The notes below the pieces were generated by a model, which saw only the letters and a program-made list of their open reading frames with translations, did no database searches and was not told where the DNA came from. The translations under genes were made by a program, and so were the position numbers. DNA of 64,000 bases from Pseudomonas viridiflava (GTDB taxonomy: Bacteria; Pseudomonadota; Gammaproteobacteria; Pseudomonadales; Pseudomonadaceae): NCBI RefSeq assembly GCF_900583165.1, contig NZ_UTKY01000076.1, forward strand, positions 274,605 through 338,604, written 5' to 3'. Positions 1 through 6,627 of this stretch are shown here, piece by piece (within the stretch, counting starts at the first letter, position 1; every line of letters starts with the position of its first letter).

Positions 1-1202
1 CCGTCAACGAACAGTTTCTGCCGTCCGTTGCGCCGATCACGCTGCGCGCCAAAAGCGTCGAGCAAATGCTCGGCCTGGTGATCGAGCCTGCTGAAATCGA
101 GCAGTTGTTGTCGGCGCTCGGTCTGGCCATCTCCGTGAGTGGGGAAGGGCAGTGGAAGGTTGAAGTGCCAAGCCATCGCTTCGATATCAGCCTGGAAGTG
201 GACCTGATCGAAGAGCTTGCTCGCCTTTACGGTTACAACCGCCTGCCGGTTCGTTACCCGCAAGCGCGCCTGGCGCCGCAACCGAAGGCCGAGGCGCGTG
301 CGCACTTGCCCGAGCTGCGTCGTCTGCTGGTTGCCCGTGGTTATCAGGAAGCAGTGACTTATAGCTTCATCGATCCTAAGCAGTTCGAGCTGTTCAATCC
401 AGGCGTCGAGCCGCTGTTGCTGGCTAACCCGATTTCCAACGACATGGCAGCCATGCGTTCGTCCCTGTGGCCTGGTTTGGTGAAAGCGCTTTCCCACAAC
501 CTGAACCGTCAGCAAGATCGCGTCCGCATGTTCGAAAGCGGCCTGCGTTTCGTCGGTCAGCTAGACGGTTTGAAGCAAGAGCCGATGCTCGCTGGCGTTG
601 TTTGTGGCAGCCGTCTGCCGGAAGGTTGGGCACAGGGCCGCGATGCTGTGGACTTCTTCGACGTCAAGGCTGACGTCGAAGCGGTACTGGGTTTTGCCGG
701 CGCATTGGATGCCTTCACCTTCCTGCCGGGCAGCCATCCAGCGCTGCACCCAGGCCAGACTGCGCGCATCGAGCGTGAGGGTCGTCTGGTAGGCTTCGTC
801 GGTGCTATTCACCCAGAGCTTTCGAAAACCCTCGGTCTTGACCGTCCGGTCTTCGTATTCGAACTGGTCCTGGCCGAAGTGGCTTCGGGCAAGATGCCAA
901 AATTCAGCGAGCTGTCGCGCTTCCCAGAAGTGCGCCGCGACCTGGCTTTGATCGCCGATCAAGCTGTAGCCGCCACTGCTGTTCTGGATGTAATTCGTGA
1001 AAATGCAGGGGAATGGCTGACAGACCTCAGGCTATTTGACGTCTATCAGGGTAAAGGTATTGATCCACATAGAAAAAGCCTTGCAGTTGGCTTGACCTGG
1101 CAGCATCCATCGCGCACTCTTAATGACGATGAGGTGAATACCACGACACAAAATATCCTCACCTCGCTCGAACAAAGGTTGAACGCCACGTTAAGGAAGT
1201 GA
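1..1202 (+). CDS. pheT: Phenylalanine--tRNA ligase beta subunit, C-terminal part
   Basis: Beta chain of the (alpha-beta)2 enzyme that charges tRNA-Phe in the cytoplasm. The reading frame is already open at base 3, so the gene begins left of the window and about 400 C-terminal residues are present. The first ~70 residues look like the B5 domain (VEVPSHRFDI, DLIEELARLYGY), followed by the catalytic-like core (LLANPISNDMAAMRSSLWPG) and the C-terminal anticodon-binding fold (SRFPEVRRDLALI, LFDVYQGKGI). It stops 3 bp before ihfA, the usual pheST-ihfA operon of gamma-proteobacteria. Partial only because of the window edge. Confidence 0.97.
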   Translation, partial: VNEQFLPSVAPITLRAKSVEQMLGLVIEPAEIEQLLSALGLAISVSGEGQWKVEVPSHRFDISLEVDLIEELARLYGYNRLPVRYPQARLAPQPKAEARAHLPELRRLLVARGYQEAVTYSFIDPKQFELFNPGVEPLLLANPISNDMAAMRSSLWPGLVKALSHNLNRQQDRVRMFESGLRFVGQLDGLKQEPMLAGVVCGSRLPEGWAQGRDAVDFFDVKADVEAVLGFAGALDAFTFLPGSHPALHPGQTARIEREGRLVGFVGAIHPELSKTLGLDRPVFVFELVLAEVASGKMPKFSELSRFPEVRRDLALIADQAVAATAVLDVIRENAGEWLTDLRLFDVYQGKGIDPHRKSLAVGLTWQHPSRTLNDDEVNTTTQNILTSLEQRLNATLRK

Positions 1203-1205
1203 CGT

Positions 1206-1508
1206 ATGGGGGCTTTGACGAAAGCTGAGATGGCGGAACGTCTGTACGAAGAGTTGGGTCTGAACAAGCGCGAGGCCAAGGAATTGGTCGAGCTGTTCTT
1301 TGAAGAAATCAGACACGCTCTGGAAGACAACGAACAGGTCAAATTGTCCGGTTTCGGCAATTTTGACCTGCGGGACAAACGCCAGCGGCCTGGCCGCAAT
1401 CCAAAAACGGGAGAAGAAATCCCGATCACGGCTCGCCGTGTGGTCACCTTTCGTCCAGGGCAGAAGTTGAAGGCCCGAGTTGAGGCTTATGCTGGAACCA
1501 AGTCATAA
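1206..1508 (+). CDS. ihfA: Integration host factor subunit alpha
   Basis: One half of the IHF heterodimer, which binds specific sites and bends DNA sharply in transcription, replication and phage integration. It has 100 residues, the normal family length. The N-terminal dimerisation helices (LTKAEMAERLYEELGLNKRE) and the beta-arm region with RPGRNPKTGEEIPI are intact. The start lies 3 bp after the pheT stop, so it is co-transcribed with pheT. It probably also serves the neighbouring prophage, since many tyrosine integrases need IHF (inference). Confidence 0.98.
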   Translation: MGALTKAEMAERLYEELGLNKREAKELVELFFEEIRHALEDNEQVKLSGFGNFDLRDKRQRPGRNPKTGEEIPITARRVVTFRPGQKLKARVEAYAGTKS

Positions 1509-1845
1509 CGACGAGCTACCCGTCATCCCAGGCAAACGCTACTTCACCATTGGTGAAGTCAGCGAGCTCTGTGCGGTAAAGCCGCACGTGCTGCGCTATT
1601 GGGAGCAGGAGTTTCCTCAACTCAACCCCGTCAAACGCACCGGGAACCGTCGGTATTATCAGCGCCAGGACGTGCTGATGATCCGACAGATTCGCGCGTT
1701 GCTGTACGACCAGGGGTTCACCATCAGCGGCGCGCGCCAGCGTATGTCCGGTGATGAAGCCAAAGACGACACCACCCAATACAAGCAAATGATCCGCCAG
1801 ATGATCGCCGAGCTCGAAGATGTGCTGGTGGTTTTGAAGAAGTGA
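1489..1845 (+). CDS. MerR-family transcriptional regulator
   Basis: Small DNA-binding protein of 118 residues. An N-terminal MerR winged helix-turn-helix (YFTIGEVSELCAVKPHVLRY, then WEQEFPQL and GNRRYYQRQDV) is followed by a short helical tail (QMIRQMIAELEDVLVVLKK) probably used for dimerisation; no metal-binding cysteine pair is visible at the end. ATG at 1489 is preferred over the upstream TTG at 1480. It overlaps the 3' end of ihfA by 20 bp in another frame, the arrangement usual in Pseudomonas. Target genes are unknown. Confidence 0.9.
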   Translation: MLEPSHNDELPVIPGKRYFTIGEVSELCAVKPHVLRYWEQEFPQLNPVKRTGNRRYYQRQDVLMIRQIRALLYDQGFTISGARQRMSGDEAKDDTTQYKQMIRQMIAELEDVLVVLKK

Positions 1846-1864
1846 TACAGGCTTTTAAAATACT

Positions 1865-1892
1865 TCCACATTTCAAAAGCTTGCGGTATATT
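1865..1892 (+). promoter_or_regulatory. Candidate sigma70 promoter for tRNA-Pro
   Basis: A -35-like TCCACA (1865-1870, 4/6) is separated by 16 bp from a -10 TATATT (1887-1892, 5/6). It would give a leader of about 40 nt before the tRNA, containing a small GCTTCG/CGAAGC hairpin near 1900-1915. Confidence 0.45.
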
Positions 1893-1935
1893 CCTGATCG
1901 CTTCGTTGCGAAGCAAACCCAGTAACACGCCTAGT

Positions 1936-2012
1936 CGGGGCGTAGCGCAGTCCGGTAGCGCACTAGCATGGGGTGCTAGGGGTCGAGTGTTCGAATCACT
2001 CCGTCCCGACCA
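1936..2012 (+). tRNA. tRNA-Pro (anticodon GGG)
   Basis: A 77-nt cloverleaf with encoded CCA. The acceptor stem CGGGGCG pairs with CGTCCCG (one G-T). The anticodon arm CTAGC-ATGGGGT-GCTAG gives GGG, and the T arm contains GTTCGAATC. It reads proline CCC/CCU codons. From 1965 on, the sequence is shared exactly with 44529-44596, so the 3' half now present was supplied by the integrated phage, which keeps the tRNA functional. Confidence 0.97.
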
Positions 2013-2032
2013 TATTTTTCAATGACTTAGCC
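1965..2032 (+). repeat. attL: 68-bp direct repeat at the left prophage end
   Basis: Bases 1965-2032 are identical to 44529-44596. The repeat starts in the anticodon stem, covers the 3' half of tRNA-Pro and runs 20 bp beyond CCA. The flanks differ on both sides, which defines the core exactly. Strand exchange by a tRNA-targeting tyrosine integrase must lie within it. Confidence 0.95.
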
Positions 2033-2056
2033 GAACTCTAACCAGTTCGGCTTTTT
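2030..2056 (+). terminator. Intrinsic terminator after tRNA-Pro
   Basis: Stem GCCGAACT (2030-2037) pairs with AGTTCGGC (2044-2051), followed by five T. Most of it lies beyond the att core, so it is phage-borne and replaces the host terminator, which now sits at 44594-44620. Confidence 0.8.
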
Positions 2057-2081
2057 CATGCGTAGGGACTTTTGCGGGGGT

Positions 2082-3278
2082 TCATCCCATTTTCCTCCTC
2101 AAGATGGTCAACGCTGGCCCGCGAGAGTCAGTTGCCGACACTTTGTTTGCAGCCTCAATCAGGTACTGCAATTCAGCTGTAGAATAGTGGCTCGTGATGC
2201 TGCCGTTCTTGTGTCCTAGCAATGCCTTCCGATCTTCCTCTGTCACGTTTGCCGCACGTAGCCTTCTGCCAAAGGTGTGCTTCAAGTCGTGAATCCTGAT
2301 CGATCTGAACCCAGGATGCGCCGGCGCTTGGTGGGCCTTCTCCCACTTGTCCGCTGCGCGCACCCTGGCTTTCTTCCAGGCCGAGTCGTTCATCCGGTGC
2401 ATGGCCGTTGGCCCAAACTGATCTGGTTGCCCGTACGGGAACACCAGGTCTTTGTGTAGACCGCGCTGCTTGTCGATGATGCTCATGGCAACGCTATTCA
2501 GCACCACCAGGCGTTCATCGCCGTTCTTCACCCCCGCTTTGTCACTTCGCCCGCCGAATCCGGCAGGTATCAGGAACACGCTGGTGTTCAGTTCAGGCAC
2601 CCGTATCTCCCAATCCCATCGCAACTTGCATACTTCCTGCTCCCGGCACCCCGTGTTCACTTTGTAGAGGGCCATCCTCAACAGGTGATCCGGCAGCTCA
2701 GGGAACAGGATTGCCTGCTCCTCCCATGACATCGGGTAGGGTTTCCGGGCTGACCTCTTTTCTTCAAGCATCGATATCATCGGCACGCTTTCCAGCCACG
2801 GCCGTTTTTCAGCATCGCGCCACTTGCGGTGGCACAGGTTCAAGATCCGGACGACTCGCTGCAGGGCGATGTTGACTGTCCTGTTCGATACGCCCGGCTT
2901 CACCTTCCCCTTGTCCGTATTGCTCGGTTTCTGCCTGGCACGGATGAATGGGGCCAGGGCCCCGTCATCGATGTGCGTGATCGGCAGATCGCCGATGTAC
3001 GGATCAAGCTGTTCAATGTGCAGCGCCGACATACCAATTGACGCCTGGTCCTTGAACTCCACCAGGAACTTGGTAGCTGCCTCACGCCAAGTTCGCACCT
3101 GGCGCACGCCGTAAATCTTTTCCTGTCGCAGCTTTTCCAGCCGATGAATCAAGTACTGCTCGGCTTCTTCCCTCTCGCTTGCTCCAGTGCTTTCTTGAAG
3201 TCGGCTACCTCGGACGACTTTGTCGATGTGCCAAATTCCGCTTCTCTGGTAGAGACCCGACATTGTTTTTCGCGCCAT
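2082..3278 (-). CDS. Tyrosine-type phage integrase
   Basis: A 398-residue site-specific recombinase that joins attP with attB in tRNA-Pro. The N-terminal part is an arm-type/core-binding region; the C-terminal catalytic domain shows the Arg in NTGCREQEVCKLRW, a box II reading HDLKHTFGRR (Lys where many family members have Arg), LLGHKN for the second His and the nucleophile Tyr in SHYSTAEL. The start ATG has a good AGGAG ribosome site. Its 3' end lies 26 bp from the terminator after attL, converging on the tRNA, the usual position for a tRNA integrase. Confidence 0.95.
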   Translation of the reverse strand: MARKTMSGLYQRSGIWHIDKVVRGSRLQESTGASEREEAEQYLIHRLEKLRQEKIYGVRQVRTWREAATKFLVEFKDQASIGMSALHIEQLDPYIGDLPITHIDDGALAPFIRARQKPSNTDKGKVKPGVSNRTVNIALQRVVRILNLCHRKWRDAEKRPWLESVPMISMLEEKRSARKPYPMSWEEQAILFPELPDHLLRMALYKVNTGCREQEVCKLRWDWEIRVPELNTSVFLIPAGFGGRSDKAGVKNGDERLVVLNSVAMSIIDKQRGLHKDLVFPYGQPDQFGPTAMHRMNDSAWKKARVRAADKWEKAHQAPAHPGFRSIRIHDLKHTFGRRLRAANVTEEDRKALLGHKNGSITSHYSTAELQYLIEAANKVSATDSRGPALTILRRKMG

Positions 3279-3550
3279 GGTTTTGCTCCTGGGCGCCCAC
3301 TGCGGGGCGGATTGTTGTCCTGATTGGCCTGCTTTTCAATTGCCATGGACTCGATGTAGGCATCTGCCCACTGGTCCAGCTCGTGGCGGTCGAAGGCAAC
3401 GCCCTGTTTTCCAATGGGGAATTCGCGGACGTGGGGCCGGACGGTGTTCTTGAATTCTTCCCGGCACATGCCGAGGTAAGCGGGGGCTGCCGACGCTCGC
3501 AGGAAGCGCGGCGGGGTGTCTGCGGCCGGTGCCGCGTTTGCTCTGGACAT
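3149..3550 (-). CDS. Excisionase/AlpA-like DNA-binding protein (putative)
   Basis: 133 residues from the ATG at 3550; the open frame extends upstream to 3730 but that part reads like antisense of the methyltransferase gene. The segment RFLRASAAPAYLGM...EFPIGKQGVAFDRHELDQWAD resembles the MerR-like helix-turn-helix and wing of excisionase/AlpA proteins, normally about 60-80 residues. The rest is a charged tail. The gene overlaps the integrase start by 130 bp, fitting an xis-int pair. Function rests on this weak similarity and position. Confidence 0.6.
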   Translation of the reverse strand: MSRANAAPAADTPPRFLRASAAPAYLGMCREEFKNTVRPHVREFPIGKQGVAFDRHELDQWADAYIESMAIEKQANQDNNPPRSGRPGAKPWREKQCRVSTREAEFGTSTKSSEVADFKKALEQARGKKPSST

Positions 3551-3623
3551 GGGAATGCCTCGCCACGCCGTTTCAGGGTGGATTGATTGGGTTTGGTTGG
3601 AGTTTTGCGGGGTATCTACTCGG

Positions 3624-4877
3624 TCATAGCGCCAACTGCCTGGGCTGCTCCTGTTCGTGCTCAATGCGCGCACGTGCAATCGCTGCGTACTGGACGTCAA
3701 TCTCGCAGCCAATGAACTGGAAGCCCTCACGCACCGCCGCCTTGCCGGTGCTGCCGCTACCCGTGAAAGGGTCCAGCACCACGCCGCCGGCCGGGGTTAC
3801 CAGGCGGCATAGGTAGGCCATCAGGTCAGTCGGTTTGACGGTGGGGTGGTTGTTGCCCTTCGTGTCCGTTGTCTGGACTTTGCGTAGGGTGGTGCCCATC
3901 TTGAACTGGGGCCCGGGGTTGTTCAGTCCTTCATGTCTGTCGGTGCGGCTGGTCTTAGCGCAGTAAAAGAAGCGGGCAGCGCTGCCGCTGTCGCCGTGAA
4001 AGGCGCCGGCCACTCGCTCCCGCATGCCGGAGTACTTCACTGAGCCGCTGAAACCGTTGGCGGCGGGCTCGGTACCCATCACCGGCGCACTTGCTCCAGC
4101 CTGGGCGGGAAACAAGGCGACCACTTCGTCGCTGCCATCGTGGATCAGGTTCGCAGGCCATCGTCCAGATGCAGCAGACCCGCCGCCGGCCCGAATACTG
4201 GTAGCGCCCTCGATCGATCGAGTGCCAGCGGCGCCGCGATCGCCGGAACAGTTACGGGCGTAAGCGCCGTCGGTCACGCCGATGCGGCAACCGTCGATGT
4301 TCAGCCCACCAGTTCCCCACCTAGCCATATTGACCGCCACAGTCCCACTGAACGGCTTGCGAGCCACACAGATGGGTTCGTGCGCAGGCTTTAACGCCGT
4401 GCCCCACCCTTGATGCTCGCCCTTGAGGTTGTGCGACTTTGGGAAACCGCTGCCGAACACCCACATAATCTGGTCACGGATTTCAAACCCGGCCATTTCA
4501 ATGCCCACCGCCATGTGGTGATAGGTGCGGGCTGCAGCGAACGAAAGCAGGTGACCGCCAGGCTTGAGAACGCGCAGGCATTCGGTGGCCCACTCCAACG
4601 TGAACGACTGAAACGCTTTCATACCACCAGGCGTTAAGTCGTACTTACCAGCCTCGGCTGCCATCGATCGATGACCGCCAGTGGCACCGCAGGCAACATC
4701 AGCAGACGGCATGCTGTCGCGGTAGGCCGCTCGCGATTCAATGTCCTGGCCATCCCAGCTTTTGCCCATGAAGCAGATGCCGTAGGGCGGATCGGTTACG
4801 ACGCTATCAACAGAGTTGTCTGGCATCTGCCGCATAAGCTCGATGCAGTCGCCAAGAAGGATGGTGTGCTGACTCAT
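3624..4877 (-). CDS. Beta-class DNA methyltransferase (N6-adenine or N4-cytosine)
   Basis: 417 residues. Motif IV (VVTDPPYGICF) is near residue 30, and the AdoMet-binding motif I (LDPFTGSGSTGKAAV) lies near the C-terminus, after HPTVKPTDLMAYL; this order is the beta class. The DPPY tetrad suggests adenine N6 methylation but does not exclude N4-cytosine. The central ~200 residues would be the target-recognition domain. No restriction endonuclease is nearby, so it is probably an orphan methylase protecting phage DNA. It overlaps the next gene upstream by ATGA. Confidence 0.9.
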   Translation of the reverse strand: MSQHTILLGDCIELMRQMPDNSVDSVVTDPPYGICFMGKSWDGQDIESRAAYRDSMPSADVACGATGGHRSMAAEAGKYDLTPGGMKAFQSFTLEWATECLRVLKPGGHLLSFAAARTYHHMAVGIEMAGFEIRDQIMWVFGSGFPKSHNLKGEHQGWGTALKPAHEPICVARKPFSGTVAVNMARWGTGGLNIDGCRIGVTDGAYARNCSGDRGAAGTRSIEGATSIRAGGGSAASGRWPANLIHDGSDEVVALFPAQAGASAPVMGTEPAANGFSGSVKYSGMRERVAGAFHGDSGSAARFFYCAKTSRTDRHEGLNNPGPQFKMGTTLRKVQTTDTKGNNHPTVKPTDLMAYLCRLVTPAGGVVLDPFTGSGSTGKAAVREGFQFIGCEIDVQYAAIARARIEHEQEQPRQLAL

Positions 4878-5467
4878 GACTCAACCCTCCGAAAGCTGAT
4901 CACCCAAACCCACGGATTGCCCTCCCAGGCGCCGGCGCCGTTGATCTCGTTCCACAGGTAGCAGAACGAATCGACCGCGCTGGGCGTCGGGCAGTCGCAC
5001 CCGCATGGCTCGTTGTTGCCACAGTTGAGGCACCCGCCGTCGGTGATGCCCTCGGCCCTGGCCTGTTCTTCGGTGACGTCCTGCAGGCGCTCGATGCGAA
5101 CGGCGGTGATTTCCAGCAGGATGCGGCTGTCACGGCGGAACATATGGATGCTGGGTTTCCAGCGGATTTCGTTGTGAGCCGGGATGTTCTCCAGCTCTGG
5201 CGGCAAGCAGTCAGGGTAGGTGGCACCGAATGTCAGGTAACCGGGATCGCAATTGCCGACGCGGGCCCAAGTCTCGCGCACCCACAGGCGATCGCCGGGA
5301 TTTCCGTAGGGGCAGAGATTATTTTCGGGATTTGCGACGTACTCCGCCAAGAAGTTATCCAGCCAAACCAAGCCGGAACCCTTTACTTCCCGCCGCGTGA
5401 CCGTCTTCCGGCCTTCCAGGATGGCGCGCACCAGCGGGCCTTTGAATAGAATCGGACGCTCTTTCAT
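4874..5467 (-). CDS. ASCH-domain-like phage protein
   Basis: 197 residues. The N-terminus ERPILFKGPLVRAILEGRKT followed by VTRR, then PGDRLWVRETWA and a late WNEINGAG...NPWVWVISF are the hallmarks of a phage family often annotated as morphogenetic or ASCH-like; ASCH folds resemble RNA-binding PUA domains. A Cys cluster (CLNCGNNEPCGCDC, near residues 150-165) could bind a metal. It overlaps its neighbours on both sides by ATGA, so it is translated as part of the methyltransferase operon. Its biochemical role is unknown. Confidence 0.65.
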   Translation of the reverse strand: MKERPILFKGPLVRAILEGRKTVTRREVKGSGLVWLDNFLAEYVANPENNLCPYGNPGDRLWVRETWARVGNCDPGYLTFGATYPDCLPPELENIPAHNEIRWKPSIHMFRRDSRILLEITAVRIERLQDVTEEQARAEGITDGGCLNCGNNEPCGCDCPTPSAVDSFCYLWNEINGAGAWEGNPWVWVISFRRVES

Positions 5468-5847
5468 GACGCCTCCTTAATCAGTTGCTGCCCGATGATG
5501 CGCAAGCGGCTGCGGATCTGGCTGCCGTTGCTCTTGATGGCTTTGCGCTCGTCCAGCAGCGCCGCCATGGATCGAATCGAGCAATCTTCGATTTCGACGA
5601 ATTCTTCCCCGTCCCACTCGCGGCATGTGTCCACGGAATGCAGCCAACCCCGCCAAACGATGCACTCGCCTTGAATCAGGTCATGCACTTCGCCGGAGTA
5701 GTAGCGGTCGCGGTACGGCCCGAGATCGACGTAGGCGTCTTGGTCGTTGTGAATTGCCTTGATTGCTCGGTGGTTTTCCCACATGGCCGTGCGGTGCTGC
5801 GCGTATGCGATAGCCAGTTCAGCCAGGCGTTCAGAAGTGCTTTTCAT
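5464..5847 (-). CDS. Hypothetical phage protein
   Basis: 127 residues, not recognised. The N-terminal and C-terminal thirds are helical and charged (ERLAELAIAYAQHRTAMWEN; LLDERKAIKSNGSQIRSRLR), with an aromatic, acidic middle (YRDRYYSGEVHDLIQGECIV). ATGA overlaps at both ends place it in the operon 6152 to 3624. No signal peptide or membrane segment is seen. Confidence 0.6.
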   Translation of the reverse strand: MKSTSERLAELAIAYAQHRTAMWENHRAIKAIHNDQDAYVDLGPYRDRYYSGEVHDLIQGECIVWRGWLHSVDTCREWDGEEFVEIEDCSIRSMAALLDERKAIKSNGSQIRSRLRIIGQQLIKEAS

Positions 5848-6152
5848 GACGCCTCCTTCAACAAGTCGATAACGATCTTCACGCCGCTGGCCACGCTGGA
5901 AGGCTGGGCCGCGGCGTACCTGGTCAGATCTGCAATGGCCTTGGCCCTTATCGCTGTCCTGTGTATGGATGTTCCAAGTGCCCGCAAAAAATCCGTGGCA
6001 TAGCGCTTGCCTTCGCGCTGCATGACCTGGTTGATAGGGCCGGTGATGATCAGTTCGGGTACCGGCTCGTTGGCCAGGACTGGCGGGAGTAGCTTTGACG
6101 CAGGGACAGTCTTGCGGGCGCGGTCAAGCGCCTGCTGTGCAAGTGAGTTCAT
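5844..6152 (-). CDS. Hypothetical phage protein
   Basis: 102 residues, not recognised. It is a soluble, mostly helical protein with a basic middle part (REGKRYATDFLRALGTSIHRTAIRAK has many Lys/Arg). It is the most upstream gene of the ATGA-linked chain leading to the methyltransferase at 3624. A modest AAGG ribosome site precedes the ATG. The ending LIKEAS/LLKEAS is shared with the next gene downstream (residues ...LIKEAS), which may reflect selection on the overlapping stop/start. Confidence 0.55.
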   Translation of the reverse strand: MNSLAQQALDRARKTVPASKLLPPVLANEPVPELIITGPINQVMQREGKRYATDFLRALGTSIHRTAIRAKAIADLTRYAAAQPSSVASGVKIVIDLLKEAS

Positions 6153-6228
6153 GGGGAATACCTTGCCGATTGGCGGTAACTGGGATGGTGTGCCTTACTA
6201 CGTGTTCACTTCATATAAGGACGTAACG

Positions 6229-6549
6229 ATGCCGATAAAAAGCGATATGAGCGGTTTGAAAAAGCTCGCAGAAAACGCTAGGAAGTTAGATGGGACGCAA
6301 CAAGTTCCGCTGCTTGACCTTTTCAATCCTGAGTTCATGTCAACACACACGAGTAGCCCGGATTTCCTTTCGTTCTGCGAGTTAGGAGGCTTCAAGGCTG
6401 AAACCGCTGAGGACTTCAAGGCCATACCTGACGAGCCATGGGAAGCTCACGTCCAATCTCAAACCGATTTCGATAGCTGGGTGGACATGCAAAAGGCGGC
6501 AGGAACTGAGTTTGTTAAAGCTCAGCTATTCGCAGGAATAAAGCGTTGA
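6229..6549 (+). CDS. Small phage protein encoded against the early operon
   Basis: 106 residues from the ATG at 6229, which has a good AAGGA site eight bases upstream; the open frame extends further left but without a plausible start. The sequence is acidic, with aromatic motifs (PDFLSFCELGGF, AEDFKAIPDEPWEAHV, DSWVDMQKAAG). I believe similar small proteins occur in many phages, without known function. It is the only rightward gene in the leftward early block, is AT-richer than its neighbours and ends at its own terminator, so it looks like a separately expressed moron. Confidence 0.7.
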   Translation: MPIKSDMSGLKKLAENARKLDGTQQVPLLDLFNPEFMSTHTSSPDFLSFCELGGFKAETAEDFKAIPDEPWEAHVQSQTDFDSWVDMQKAAGTEFVKAQLFAGIKR

Positions 6550-6598
6550 TTTAGCAACCCCGATGTTTGTGGGTTTGATGGGAATAAAAGCCAAACGA

Positions 6599-6627
6599 AG
6601 GTGCCTACCAATATAGGCACCTTTTTT
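6599..6627 (+). terminator. Intrinsic terminator after the 6229 gene
   Basis: Stem AGGTGCCTA (6599-6607) pairs perfectly with TAGGCACCT (6614-6622) and is followed by a T run. On the other strand the hairpin is followed by TTCGTTT, so leftward termination should be weak. It overlaps the stop of the C5 methyltransferase gene. Confidence 0.85.

Noticed and set aside
3551..3730. Upstream extension of the excisionase-like gene
   Set aside because: The extra 60 codons overlap the methyltransferase 3' end and read as low-quality Ser/Arg/Thr sequence; ATG 3550 fits better.
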